Shown in pieces: positions 33,427 through 41,201 of a stretch of 52,848 nt of DNA (within the stretch, counting starts at the first letter, position 1; the number at the start of each line of letters is the position of its first letter). Both the position numbers and the translations under genes were made by a program. This DNA is from an uncultured Pelagibacteraceae bacterium (GTDB lineage Bacteria; Pseudomonadota; Alphaproteobacteria; Pelagibacterales; Pelagibacteraceae), in contig CABZEY010000006.1 in assembly GCA_902524955.1 (NCBI GenBank), forward strand, positions 1 through 52,848, written 5' to 3'. A model generated the notes under the pieces. It searched no databases. It saw nothing but the letters and a program-made list of their open reading frames with translations, and had not been told where the DNA came from.

Positions 33427-34293
33427 GTGAATAAATTAGCAATCATTGGTGGTAGCGGGCTCTATAACATTGATGGTATTAAAGACGAAAAGTGGATAAC
33501 AGTCAAAACTCCATGGGGTGAACCATCAGATCAAATTTTAGAGGCCAAAATTTATAATAAACAAATTTTTTTTTTGCCGAGACATAGTAGAGGGCATAAA
33601 ATTAATCCATCCAATATTAATTTTAGGGCAAATATTGATGCTTTAAAACAGTTGGGAGTAACAGACATATTATCAGTATCAGCTGTAGGTTCGTTAAAAG
33701 AAGAGTTAGAGCCTGGAAAATTTGTTCTTGTTGATCAATTTATTGACAGAACGTTTGCAAGAGTAAAAACTTTTTTTGATAAGGAAATAGTAGCCCATGT
33801 TTCAATGGCAAAACCTGTAAGCCCAGGATTAATTAGGGCATGTGAGGCAACACTCAAGAAAATTAATTTAAAATATCAGGTTGGTGGAACCTACTTAGTA
33901 ATGGAGGGACCGCAATTTTCGTCTTTAGCTGAGTCAAAACTTTATAGATCGTGGGGTTGTGATGTTATTGGTATGACCAATATGCCTGAGGCGAAATTAG
34001 CTCGAGAAGCAGAAATTAGATATGCATCAGTTGCGATGGTTACAGATTATGATTGCTGGCATGAAGATCACGATGACGTTTCTGTTGATCAAGTCATAAA
34101 AACATTAATTGGCAATGCTGACAACGCCAGAAAAATGATTGTAGAAGTTGTTAAAAGTTTTGAAGAGCATATAGACCCAAAAGATCCTGCAATTAATTGT
34201 TTAGATACTGCTATTATAACTGATAAATCAAATTGGACAGAAACAACTGTAAAGCAGTTACAAAATATAGCCGGACGTGTTTTTAAAAATTAA
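33427..34293 (+). CDS. mtnP: S-methyl-5'-thioadenosine phosphorylase MtnP
   Basis: Phosphorolyses methylthioadenosine to adenine and methylthioribose-1-phosphate. The 288-residue purine-phosphorylase-fold enzyme starts at GTG with 'LAIIGGSGLYNIDGI'. It has 'FLPRHSRGHKINPSNINFRAN', 'GGTYLVMEGPQFSSLAES' and 'DVIGMTNMPEAKLAREAEI', the last with the MTAP specificity segment. No methylthioribose kinase is needed after this enzyme. The stop overlaps the mtnA ATG by one base. Confidence 0.95.
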   Translation: MNKLAIIGGSGLYNIDGIKDEKWITVKTPWGEPSDQILEAKIYNKQIFFLPRHSRGHKINPSNINFRANIDALKQLGVTDILSVSAVGSLKEELEPGKFVLVDQFIDRTFARVKTFFDKEIVAHVSMAKPVSPGLIRACEATLKKINLKYQVGGTYLVMEGPQFSSLAESKLYRSWGCDVIGMTNMPEAKLAREAEIRYASVAMVTDYDCWHEDHDDVSVDQVIKTLIGNADNARKMIVEVVKSFEEHIDPKDPAINCLDTAIITDKSNWTETTVKQLQNIAGRVFKN

Positions 34294-35345
34294 TGAAAAT
34301 TAATGGCAAACATTACCTGACTATATGGCACGATGATAATGAAAATAATGTTCACATTATAGATCAAACAAAATTACCATTTAAATTTGAAATTAAGAAA
34401 CTCGAAACATTTGAGGATGGGTATAATGCTATTAAAGATATGCTTGTTAGAGGTGCACCGTTAATAGGAGCAACAGCAGCTTATAGTTTATATTTAGCGT
34501 CAAAACAAAATGAAGATTTTGCTTTTATACAAAACAAAGTAAATGAAATCAAAACTGCAAGACCCACTGCAGTAAATCTTTCATGGGCAGCAGAAAGAGT
34601 ATTAAAAAATTTAGATAAAAATAACATAAAAAGTTCGATACTAAATGAATGCAAAAAAATTTGTAAAGATGATATTAAAATTTCTGAAAGTATTGGAGAT
34701 CATGGATTGAAACTTATAAAAAAGATTAAAAAAGATAAAATCAATATTTTAACTCATTGTAATGCCGGATGGTTAGCAACTATCGACTGGGGAACAGCTA
34801 CAGCTCCAATATACAAAGCTAGGGATGCAAACATCAATGTTCACACATGGGTTGATGAAACTAGGCCTCGTAATCAAGGTTCTTCACTTACTTCATATGA
34901 ATTATTAAATGAAAACATTGATCATAAAGTTATTGCAGATAATACTGGTGGACTATTAATGCAAAAGGGAATGGTTGATATGTGTATAGTAGGGACTGAT
35001 CGCGTCAGCAGAAATGGAGATGTAGCTAATAAAATAGGCACTTATCTAAAGGCGCTAGCTGCAAAAGATAACAATGTCCCATTTTATGTTGCTCTACCAA
35101 GCACTACATATGACAAGAATATCTCAAGAGGAGAAGATATTCCAATTGAAGAAAGATCTGATGATGAATTAAAATTCATTACTGGTTATGATGATGATGG
35201 TAAAGTTAAAAAAATAAAAATATATCCTGAAAAAAGCAAGGGTTTCAATCTAGGTTTTGATATAACACCTGCAGAACTTGTTACTGGATTTATTACAGAA
35301 AAAGGCATTTTTAAACCTCAAGAACTGATTGAAGTTTTCAAATGA
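34293..35345 (+). CDS. mtnA: S-methyl-5-thioribose-1-phosphate isomerase MtnA
   Basis: Isomerises methylthioribose-1-phosphate to methylthioribulose-1-phosphate. It is related to eIF2B subunits, 350 residues. Conserved blocks are 'MLVRGAPLIGATAAYSL', 'ILTHCNAGWLAT' with the catalytic Cys, 'DETRPRNQGSSLTSYEL' and 'GTDRVSRNGDVANKIGTY' with the catalytic Asp. It may also accept the 5'-deoxyadenosine-derived sugar phosphate. The stop overlaps the aldolase ATG (ATGA). Confidence 0.95.
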   Translation: MKINGKHYLTIWHDDNENNVHIIDQTKLPFKFEIKKLETFEDGYNAIKDMLVRGAPLIGATAAYSLYLASKQNEDFAFIQNKVNEIKTARPTAVNLSWAAERVLKNLDKNNIKSSILNECKKICKDDIKISESIGDHGLKLIKKIKKDKINILTHCNAGWLATIDWGTATAPIYKARDANINVHTWVDETRPRNQGSSLTSYELLNENIDHKVIADNTGGLLMQKGMVDMCIVGTDRVSRNGDVANKIGTYLKALAAKDNNVPFYVALPSTTYDKNISRGEDIPIEERSDDELKFITGYDDDGKVKKIKIYPEKSKGFNLGFDITPAELVTGFITEKGIFKPQELIEVFK

Positions 35346-35980
35346 ACGAGTTTTCTTTAAGAAAAAATATTATCAAGTATTCAAAACTTTTAAATCAAAC
35401 TAATCTATCACCTTTAAGATCTGGAAATATTTCTGCAAGATACAAAGATGGTTTCTTAATTACGCCCAGCGGAGTGAAATATAAAAACTTAAAACCGAAA
35501 GATATAGTTTTTGTTAATTTAAAAGGCATTTTTAAAAAAGGAAAAAATAAACCATCTTCAGAATGGAAATTACATAAAGACATATATCTTGATAAAATAA
35601 ATTCCAAAGCAATAGTCCACTGTCATTCTAAACATGCACTTATCCTCTCATGTTTTAAAAAAAAAATTCCCCCATTTCATTATATGGTCGCAGTTGCAGG
35701 TGGCGAAGATATAAAATGTGCTAAATATGCAACCTATGGTACTAGCGAATTATCAAAAAATATTATTAAAGCACTTAATGAAAGAAGCGCATGTTTAATT
35801 GAAAATCACGGTCAGGTTTCATTTTCAAATAGTTTACCGGAAGCTTTTGAACTAGCTCAGGAGGTAGAATATTTATCTGAGCAATATCTTGGCTGTTTAC
35901 GAACAGGTAAGCCAAAAATTTTATCAAAATCACAAATGCAAAAAGTTCTATTAAAAGTGAAAAATTATAAACAGGACTAA
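35342..35980 (+). CDS. ald2: Class II aldolase, probable methylthioribulose-1-phosphate aldolase (DHAP shunt)
   Basis: A 212-residue zinc-dependent aldolase of the fuculose-phosphate aldolase type. Zinc ligands are His93 and His95 in 'IVHCHSKHAL' and His156 in 'IENHGQVSF', with catalytic Glu74 in 'PSSEWKLHKD'. Placed after mtnP and mtnA with a 4-bp overlap, it most likely performs the 'DHAP shunt' reaction: methylthioribulose-1-phosphate to dihydroxyacetone phosphate plus (methylthio)acetaldehyde. The dehydratase MtnB belongs to the same fold and is the main alternative, but no mtnC, mtnD or mtnE follows. The symbol is by context. Confidence 0.75.
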   Translation: MNEFSLRKNIIKYSKLLNQTNLSPLRSGNISARYKDGFLITPSGVKYKNLKPKDIVFVNLKGIFKKGKNKPSSEWKLHKDIYLDKINSKAIVHCHSKHALILSCFKKKIPPFHYMVAVAGGEDIKCAKYATYGTSELSKNIIKALNERSACLIENHGQVSFSNSLPEAFELAQEVEYLSEQYLGCLRTGKPKILSKSQMQKVLLKVKNYKQD

Positions 35981-36118
35981 AAAAGGTTGATAATGCTGAG
36001 AGTCGGTATATACCGCGATAATTAGGGAGCTAAAAATCTTGTCGAAATCTCTAATGAACAAGATTTTAAAGTTTAAGCTTTAGCAAGCTTTAAATTTTTT
36101 TATAAAAAGGGAGGCCGA
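35981..36118 (+). promoter_or_regulatory. Structured leader / attenuator of the speD-speE gene
   Basis: The 138-nt gap holds several hand-checked elements: a palindrome CGGTATATACCG (36004-36015); 36021-36028 complementary over 8 positions (one G-U) to 36048-36055; and 36033-36042 perfectly complementary over 10 positions to 36058-36067. The last two pairs interleave (A-B-A'-B'), allowing an H-type pseudoknot or two exclusive hairpins. A terminator-like hairpin follows (next entry), then the GGGAGG ribosome binding site at 36109-36114. A -35-like TTGATA (35987) and TATATA/TATACC near 36007-36014 could be the promoter, in which case the RNA would start near 36020, just before the interleaved helices. 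The family is unassigned. Confidence 0.5.
36068..36101 (+). terminator. Terminator-like hairpin in the speD-speE leader
   Basis: Left arm 36068-36080 and right arm 36085-36097 pair at 11 of 13 positions around loop TAGC, followed by T's to 36101 (seven T's in a row from 36095). It lies 7 bp upstream of the ribosome binding site, so it would stop transcription before speD-speE (attenuation). The stem is AT-rich and weak, so it needs testing; ordinary termination of the mtn operon is an alternative role. Confidence 0.5.
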
Positions 36119-37162
36119 ATGAATAATAAAGTAGGCGAACATATCACTCTTGATTTTCATGGTGTTCATGAAAACCACAAAGCTGAATTTTACGAAAAAA
36201 TTTTTAAAAAAATCGCACAAGCAGCAAAAGTTGAAATAGTTAATATTTCTAAATACGTATTTACACCGCAAGGTGTTACTCTTTTATGTTTGTTGAAAGA
36301 AAGTCATATGAGTTTTCATACTTTTCCAGAAAAGGGTGTTGTGAGCTTTGATTTTTTTACTTGTGGGACGGTTAGTCCGAACATTTCAATTGAAATATTA
36401 AAAAAAGAATTGCCACATTCGATTGTTGTAAAAAAAGATTTTGATAGAGACTCAATCCATCACTACAAAGATATTTATAGCTCTGAAGGAATTAAAAAAT
36501 TTTATATGGTTGAAAAAATAATTAAAAACTTCAAATCCAAGATGGGTCAACATATTGAAATTTTGAAATTAAAAGAATTTGGAAATGCTCTTTTTATAGA
36601 CGGTGAAATACAAGTTGCTGAAAAAGACGAGGAATTATATTCAAGTACGTTTGTAAATTCTGGACTAAGGTTATCAAAGAAAAACTCAACCGCTGCAATT
36701 ATAGGAGGTGGCGATGGAGGTGTTGCAAGAGAATGTATTAAAAGTAACTTTAACTATATTGATTGGTTTGAGCTTGATAAAGAAGTAGTAGAGGCATGCC
36801 AAGAATATTTACCAGATGTATTTAAAAATATTAATAATAGTAATAAAGTTAATTGTATTTGGGGTGACGCTTTTAAAAATATTATTTCATGTGATGATAA
36901 AAAATATGATCATTTATTTATAGATTTAAACGATGATCAATTTTGTATTGATTTAGCATCTAAAAATATTAAAGAAATTAAAAGAATTACAAAAAAAAAT
37001 GGAATAATTACTGCACAAGTCGGTTCAAAAGATAAAAAACCAAAACAAGTCAACAACTGGATTAATACTTTAGAGGATGCTTTTGGAAATTCTAAAATTT
37101 CTGAAATTTACATTCCAAGCTTTGATTGTAGTTGGAATTTTGTTAGTTCAGTAAATAAATGA
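36119..37162 (+). CDS. S-adenosylmethionine decarboxylase - aminopropyltransferase fusion (SpeD-SpeE)
   Basis: A 347-residue two-domain polyamine enzyme. Residues ~1-120 are a class 1b AdoMet decarboxylase: self-cleavage between Glu61 and Ser62 in 'KESHMSFHTFPEKG' (Ser becomes the pyruvoyl group), His67, and Cys82 in 'FFTCG'. Residues ~125-347 are a spermidine-synthase-like domain with 'IIGGGDGGVAREC' (196-201 core), acidic 'WFELDKE' and 'HLFIDLNDD'. The domain lacks the usual Y-H-E after D-E (here Tyr174-Ser-Ser) and the D-P after the catalytic Asp269 region, so the amine acceptor may differ. Such fusions are known in several bacterial groups. It supplies MTA to the mtn genes upstream. Confidence 0.88.
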   Translation: MNNKVGEHITLDFHGVHENHKAEFYEKIFKKIAQAAKVEIVNISKYVFTPQGVTLLCLLKESHMSFHTFPEKGVVSFDFFTCGTVSPNISIEILKKELPHSIVVKKDFDRDSIHHYKDIYSSEGIKKFYMVEKIIKNFKSKMGQHIEILKLKEFGNALFIDGEIQVAEKDEELYSSTFVNSGLRLSKKNSTAAIIGGGDGGVARECIKSNFNYIDWFELDKEVVEACQEYLPDVFKNINNSNKVNCIWGDAFKNIISCDDKKYDHLFIDLNDDQFCIDLASKNIKEIKRITKKNGIITAQVGSKDKKPKQVNNWINTLEDAFGNSKISEIYIPSFDCSWNFVSSVNK

Positions 37163-37956
37163 AACTAAACGCTGCATGTTTGCAGCTTACATCAAATGAT
37201 CAGCCAAATGAAAATTTGGATCAAGTAATTAAATTTAGTGAACAAGCAATTCAATCTGGTGCTGATTTTGTTTTAACACCTGAAAATACTTTTTTGTTCA
37301 CCATGGACAAAAAAATATTAGAAGCTAAATCTGAAACTTATGAAAAAGGAAATTGCCTTAATCATATAAAGAAATTTGTTAAATCAAAAAAAATTTGGTT
37401 TTTAATAGGAGGTACTCCTGTTAAAGAAGGTAGGCATATTTTTAATAGATCAATTTTACTTAATCCAAATGGAGAAATAGTTTCAACATATGATAAAATT
37501 CACATGTTTGATGTTGATCTGCCAAATGGTGAGATTTATCGAGAATCTGAAAAGTTCAAAGCTGGAAACCAAATTGTCGTAACAAAACTACCTTGGGGCA
37601 ATTTAGGTTTATCGATATGTTATGATTTAAGATTTCCAAATCATTATAGGCAGCTCATGAAAAAGAAAGCAGAATTTATTACTGTTCCCTCAGCATTTAC
37701 TAAAAACACAGGTGAAAGACACTGGCATATTTTAATAAGATCTAGAGCTATTGAAAATTTTTGTTACGTTTTAGCACCAGCACAAACTGGATTACATCAA
37801 AATGGAAGAGAAACCTATGGTCATTCAATGATTGTATCTCCAGATGGAAATATTCTTAGTGAAATGGAGAATGAGACTGGTTTTGTTATTTCGGAAGTTG
37901 ATACAGAAATTATCAAAAAATTAAGGTCTGAAATTCCAAGTACAAAATTTGATTAA
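37159..37956 (+). CDS. Carbon-nitrogen hydrolase, Nit1/Nit2 type
   Basis: A 265-residue nitrilase-superfamily amidase with the Glu-Lys-Cys triad at Glu42 ('TPENTF'), Lys113 ('YDKIHMFDVD') and Cys154 ('LSICYDLRFP'). Pattern and length match the deaminated-glutathione or omega-amidase branch (Nit1/Nit2) widespread in proteobacteria. Its ATG overlaps the speD-speE stop by 4 bp. N-carbamoylputrescine amidase is an alternative suggested by the polyamine context, but the 'DVDLPNGEIYRES' segment is Nit1-like. Substrate unproven. Confidence 0.88.
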   Translation: MKLNAACLQLTSNDQPNENLDQVIKFSEQAIQSGADFVLTPENTFLFTMDKKILEAKSETYEKGNCLNHIKKFVKSKKIWFLIGGTPVKEGRHIFNRSILLNPNGEIVSTYDKIHMFDVDLPNGEIYRESEKFKAGNQIVVTKLPWGNLGLSICYDLRFPNHYRQLMKKKAEFITVPSAFTKNTGERHWHILIRSRAIENFCYVLAPAQTGLHQNGRETYGHSMIVSPDGNILSEMENETGFVISEVDTEIIKKLRSEIPSTKFD

Positions 37957-38351
37957 TATTCATTATAGCTTTTTACTTCAGAAATATTTGATCCAGAAAT
38001 TTTGTTGATTTTATTTTTAATTTTGGCTCTTTGATCATTTTCAATATAGACACTACGAGCAAGTTGAATAAACTTTTCTCCAAAATCGCCATTTCTTTCA
38101 CAGTCTCTCTTTCCATCCTCAATATTCCAAAGTTTTATATTTATTTTTTTTAAATCCTCATACAATGATTTAATTTCATCGGTAATATGAACATCTTTTT
38201 TAAGGCTATAATTTAAGCTTTCTAATTCTTTTGAAATTATTTTAATTTTCTGCTCATCCTTGATGTTTTTTTGCTTTATTTCTAAAATGCTTATTTTGTC
38301 CAATAGTTCACCCACAGAAATTTCTGCAAAGATTTTGTTAGCTGAATTCAT
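37953..38351 (-). CDS. DUF6165-like protein
   Basis: A 132-residue helical, charged protein. 'FAEISVGELLDKISILEIKQKNI', 'INIKLWNIEDGKRDCE', 'FIQLARSVYIENDQRAKIKNKIN' and 'GSNISEVKSYNEY' match a family I recall as DUF6165, often found with glycan-related genes. I placed the start at the ATG at 38351, with 'MNSANKIFAE'. An upstream ATG at 38375 reads back towards the divergent GT9 start. It converges on the nitrilase gene (4-bp overlap). No function known. Confidence 0.7.
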   Translation of the reverse strand: MNSANKIFAEISVGELLDKISILEIKQKNIKDEQKIKIISKELESLNYSLKKDVHITDEIKSLYEDLKKINIKLWNIEDGKRDCERNGDFGEKFIQLARSVYIENDQRAKIKNKINKISGSNISEVKSYNEY

Positions 38352-38378
38352 ATGATATTGATAATACTTAATCAATTT

Positions 38379-39299
38379 ATGTCAAATATTCTAATAATTA
38401 AACATGGTTCCCTTGGTGATATTGTACAAATTTCTGGTGCATTATTAGATATAAGGAGTCATTTTAAAAATAAAAAAATTTATATTTTAACAACATCAAA
38501 ATATAAAAACTTATTTAAAAGTTGTCCATATGTAGATGAGGTCTTGATAGATAAGCGATTACCAAGATGGAATTTTTTTTATTTACTAAATTTGATTAAA
38601 GATATTAGAAAATTGAATTTTGAAATTTGTTTTGACTTACAGAATTCATCAAGAACAGATTTTTATAGAAAAAACTTTAAGATCAAAAGCTGGTCATCTT
38701 CTATCACTACTTTAAAAAAAGGAGAGACGAAAAAAACATTTGATCAAAATGGAGTAATTGAACGTTTTAAAATCCAATTGGAACGATCGGGGATATCTAA
38801 TACTATCAACGTAGTCAAACCAGACTTTTCATGGGCTATAGATCAAAATTTCGTAGTAAACGAAAAACCATATATTTATATAGCACCATTTTGTTCACCT
38901 AAATTAAAGCATAAAGTATGGCCTTATTATAAAGAGTTGATTGAGCTTTTAAAACAAAATTTTAAAAATCTTGAAATATTAACTGCTCCCGGACCCAGTG
39001 AAATAGGTCTTTGCAAAGATTTAAAATTAAAAATGATTTTAAATAATGAGAAACCAACAAATATTAATCAGTTGTCAAAAATCATTAAAGAAGCCTCATT
39101 TGTAGTTGCAAACGATACAGGTCCTGCGCATATTGCAGCACATCTTAACGTTAAAGGTCTAGCTTTATTTGGTAGTCATACTTCTGCAAAAAAAGTTAGT
39201 ATTGAAACGAATAATTTTAAAGTTCTTGAAAAAGAGAACTTGGACAAATTAACTCCACTTGAGGTTTTAGATACTATTATTAAACAATTTTCTACATAA
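38379..39299 (+). CDS. Glycosyltransferase family 9 protein (heptosyltransferase-like)
   Basis: A 306-residue ADP-heptose:LPS heptosyltransferase-like enzyme. It has 'ILIIKHGSLGDIVQISGALLDI' at the N-terminus and 'FVVANDTGPAHIAAHLNVKGLALFG' at the C-terminus, the full N-D-T-G-P-x-H motif. I used the ATG at 38379, which begins the family pattern, rather than 38352. It is closer to the family consensus than the paralogue at 21200-22195. Likely role is sugar transfer to the lipopolysaccharide core; donor unknown. Confidence 0.9.
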   Translation: MSNILIIKHGSLGDIVQISGALLDIRSHFKNKKIYILTTSKYKNLFKSCPYVDEVLIDKRLPRWNFFYLLNLIKDIRKLNFEICFDLQNSSRTDFYRKNFKIKSWSSSITTLKKGETKKTFDQNGVIERFKIQLERSGISNTINVVKPDFSWAIDQNFVVNEKPYIYIAPFCSPKLKHKVWPYYKELIELLKQNFKNLEILTAPGPSEIGLCKDLKLKMILNNEKPTNINQLSKIIKEASFVVANDTGPAHIAAHLNVKGLALFGSHTSAKKVSIETNNFKVLEKENLDKLTPLEVLDTIIKQFST

Positions 39300-39519
39300 A
39301 GAAATATTTATAAAAGCCAATTATAGAAAACGGAATTTGTAAAGCAAAGTTGGTCAAGACAGCTTTGTCTTTATAGATATAGCCGTGAATTGTCCATGCA
39401 ACAATTCCTGGTCCATGAAAAAAAATATTTAATGGGTAAATATTAAGATACATTAATAAAATACCCATAAAAACTAGAACAGTTCCAATCCATTTTAAAT
39501 TTTTTTTTATTAAATTCAT
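39292..39519 (-). CDS. Small membrane protein, DUF6552-like
   Basis: A 75-residue protein with two or three hydrophobic segments (about 8-25, 35-47, 55-72) and the distinctive 'MYLNIYPLNIFFHGPGIVAWTIHGY' region, which I associate with a small family found in SAR11 and cyanophage-rich marine data (possibly DUF6552). Function unknown. It abuts the GT4 gene upstream with no gap and overlaps the converging GT9 gene by 8 bp. Confidence 0.6.
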   Translation of the reverse strand: MNLIKKNLKWIGTVLVFMGILLMYLNIYPLNIFFHGPGIVAWTIHGYIYKDKAVLTNFALQIPFSIIGFYKYFFM

Positions 39520-40620
39520 CTAATGCTTTTTTATTAGATCTATGTATTTTTTTATCTGGTTTTCCCATGCAAATAGTTTTGCATTAGTCTTAGCATTATC
39601 GCCAAAAACTTTATAATTGTTATTTTCCATTATAAGAATTAAGCTTTTATAAATATCTTCATGACTGTTACCATCGCAAAGTAATCCTGTTTTTTTATTT
39701 TTTATAATATCTGATGCACCACCCTGTATTCCACCGATTGAAGCCGTACCATATTTAGCAGCTTCTAAAAAAGAAATACCAAAACCCTCTACAGATTTAC
39801 CAACTTGTATTGATGGCATAATGAAGAAATCAGCATACTTAATAAGGGTATTTTTTAACTTTGTGTCAATATTCTGAAACAAAATAATATTTTCTGATAA
39901 GTTAAGATTTTTAATTTGATCTTTTAAACTTTTCTTTTCCTCACCATCACCAATAATAGCAAATTTAAAATTTTCGTATTTAGATTGAAAATTCTTTAAT
40001 GCTAATAAAGTATTTTCCAGACCTTTTCTTTTTTCTAATCTACATACAGATATAATTTTAGGGTTTGCATTATTAAAAATTTTTTTTGCATAATTTTCAT
40101 CTAAATCATCATTTTCATGAATGTCAGTACCAGGATTGATGATAAATAATTTATTTTCATCTACCCCTTTCTCGATTGCAAGATTTTTTGTAAATTCTGA
40201 ATTGGCAATCACATATTTTGCTTTTTTTAATGAGTTGAGCATTCGGATATTTAATGGTGATCCTGTAGGATGATTTATTTCTTTTCCGTGTATTAAGCAC
40301 ATTGTGCAAGTTGAAAGACAAGTATTTTTTGATATTTTTTCAATACTTTTCCAATGATCAGATAAAAGGGCTGTAATATCTTTTTTCTTTAAAAATAAAT
40401 CTTGAATTTGATTAGCTTTTCTAAATTTTCTAATAAATTTAAATCCTTTTATTCTAATAATTTCATAATTTTGATCTTCATCAAATTTATCAGAACCTTT
40501 GCTAACTTCTGCATAAACTTTTACTTTATAAAATTTAGATAAGTGTTTAGCTAAATCTGACATTAAAATTTGCATTCCACCTATCTCAGGTAAAAAATTT
40601 CTAGTCGTGATGACAATCAT
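39520..40620 (-). CDS. Glycosyltransferase family 4 protein
   Basis: A ~366-residue GT-B glycosyltransferase. The N-terminal acceptor domain starts 'VITTRNFLPEIGGMQILMSDLAKHL'. The C-terminal nucleotide-sugar domain has 'ISVCRLEKRKGLENTLLAL', 'FAIIGDGEEKKSL' and the E-x7-E motif in 'VEGFGISFLEAAKYG'. I chose the ATG at 40620, since the 18-residue upstream extension overlaps the preceding gene. It probably builds cell-surface glycan; the sugar is unknown. Together with the two GT9 genes it marks envelope polysaccharide functions here. Confidence 0.9.
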   Translation of the reverse strand: MIVITTRNFLPEIGGMQILMSDLAKHLSKFYKVKVYAEVSKGSDKFDEDQNYEIIRIKGFKFIRKFRKANQIQDLFLKKKDITALLSDHWKSIEKISKNTCLSTCTMCLIHGKEINHPTGSPLNIRMLNSLKKAKYVIANSEFTKNLAIEKGVDENKLFIINPGTDIHENDDLDENYAKKIFNNANPKIISVCRLEKRKGLENTLLALKNFQSKYENFKFAIIGDGEEKKSLKDQIKNLNLSENIILFQNIDTKLKNTLIKYADFFIMPSIQVGKSVEGFGISFLEAAKYGTASIGGIQGGASDIIKNKKTGLLCDGNSHEDIYKSLILIMENNNYKVFGDNAKTNAKLFAWENQIKKYIDLIKKH

Positions 40621-40621
40621 A

Positions 40622-41173
40622 TTATTTCCATTTAATATTGCATCCCATGCTTGGATACTGCTCTTTAGGACCATCTCCAGTCATTGAAATTTCAATCATT
40701 GCTTCAAGTAATTCATTTTTACTATTTTTTACAGGTTTTAAATCTTTTAATGGTCTTAGCCTCCCCCTGTATTGAAGCTCATTATTAGAATTATAACCAA
40801 AGAAATCTGGTGTACATACAGCCCCATAATTTTTTGCTATTTCTTGACTTTCGTCAATTAAATAGGGAAATATAAAATTATTTTGTTTAGCAAAAATTTT
40901 CATATTATCAAAACTGTCGTCTGGATAATTTAAAGTATCATTAGACATTATTGCAGCTACATTAATTTCATATTTTTTTAATTCTGTTGCTGTTTCACCA
41001 ATCTCTCTTGATATTGCCCTAACATAAGGGCAATGATTACATATAAACATTATCAAAGTTCCCTTGACACCGACTATATCTTTTAAAGAGTATTTTTTTT
41101 CATCAACACTCTTAAGGTTGAAGTCTTTTGCTTTTTCTCCAAAATTACATAGAGGTGTTTTTTCAAGTGCCAT
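40622..41173 (-). CDS. Thioredoxin-like redoxin family protein
   Basis: A 183-residue cytoplasmic thioredoxin-fold protein with C-x2-C at Cys45 and Cys48 ('MFICNHCPYVRAI'), the signature of the AhpC/TSA-like 'thioredoxin family protein' group. 'YGAVCTPDFFGYN' gives the cis-Pro region with an extra Cys. No signal peptide. It stands divergent from the gamma-carbonic anhydrase gene across 28 bp. A peroxidase or disulfide reductase role is likely; the substrate is not known. Confidence 0.87.
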   Translation of the reverse strand: MALEKTPLCNFGEKAKDFNLKSVDEKKYSLKDIVGVKGTLIMFICNHCPYVRAISREIGETATELKKYEINVAAIMSNDTLNYPDDSFDNMKIFAKQNNFIFPYLIDESQEIAKNYGAVCTPDFFGYNSNNELQYRGRLRPLKDLKPVKNSKNELLEAMIEISMTGDGPKEQYPSMGCNIKWK

Positions 41174-41201
41174 AGTATTTTTTTTAATATATATGTTAAA
41201 T

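Noticed and set aside
35995-36030. Resemblance of CTGAGAG...ACCG...TAGGGA to the TPP riboswitch
   Set aside because: The essential G-A-A-C-C-T-G-A-T segment and the P1/P2/P3 arrangement are missing, and the downstream gene is polyamine, not thiamin, related.
36013-36036. Assignment of the speD-speE leader to the SAM-II riboswitch class
   Set aside because: Only the GATAA and AGCTAAAAA pieces match from memory. No P1 stem with a 17-nt loop is present and the spacer is 6 rather than 4 nt, so it is reported as unassigned.
41064-41201. Long N-terminal extension of the gamma-carbonic anhydrase
   Set aside because: It is antisense to the divergent redoxin gene, and the family domain begins at the ATG at 41202.
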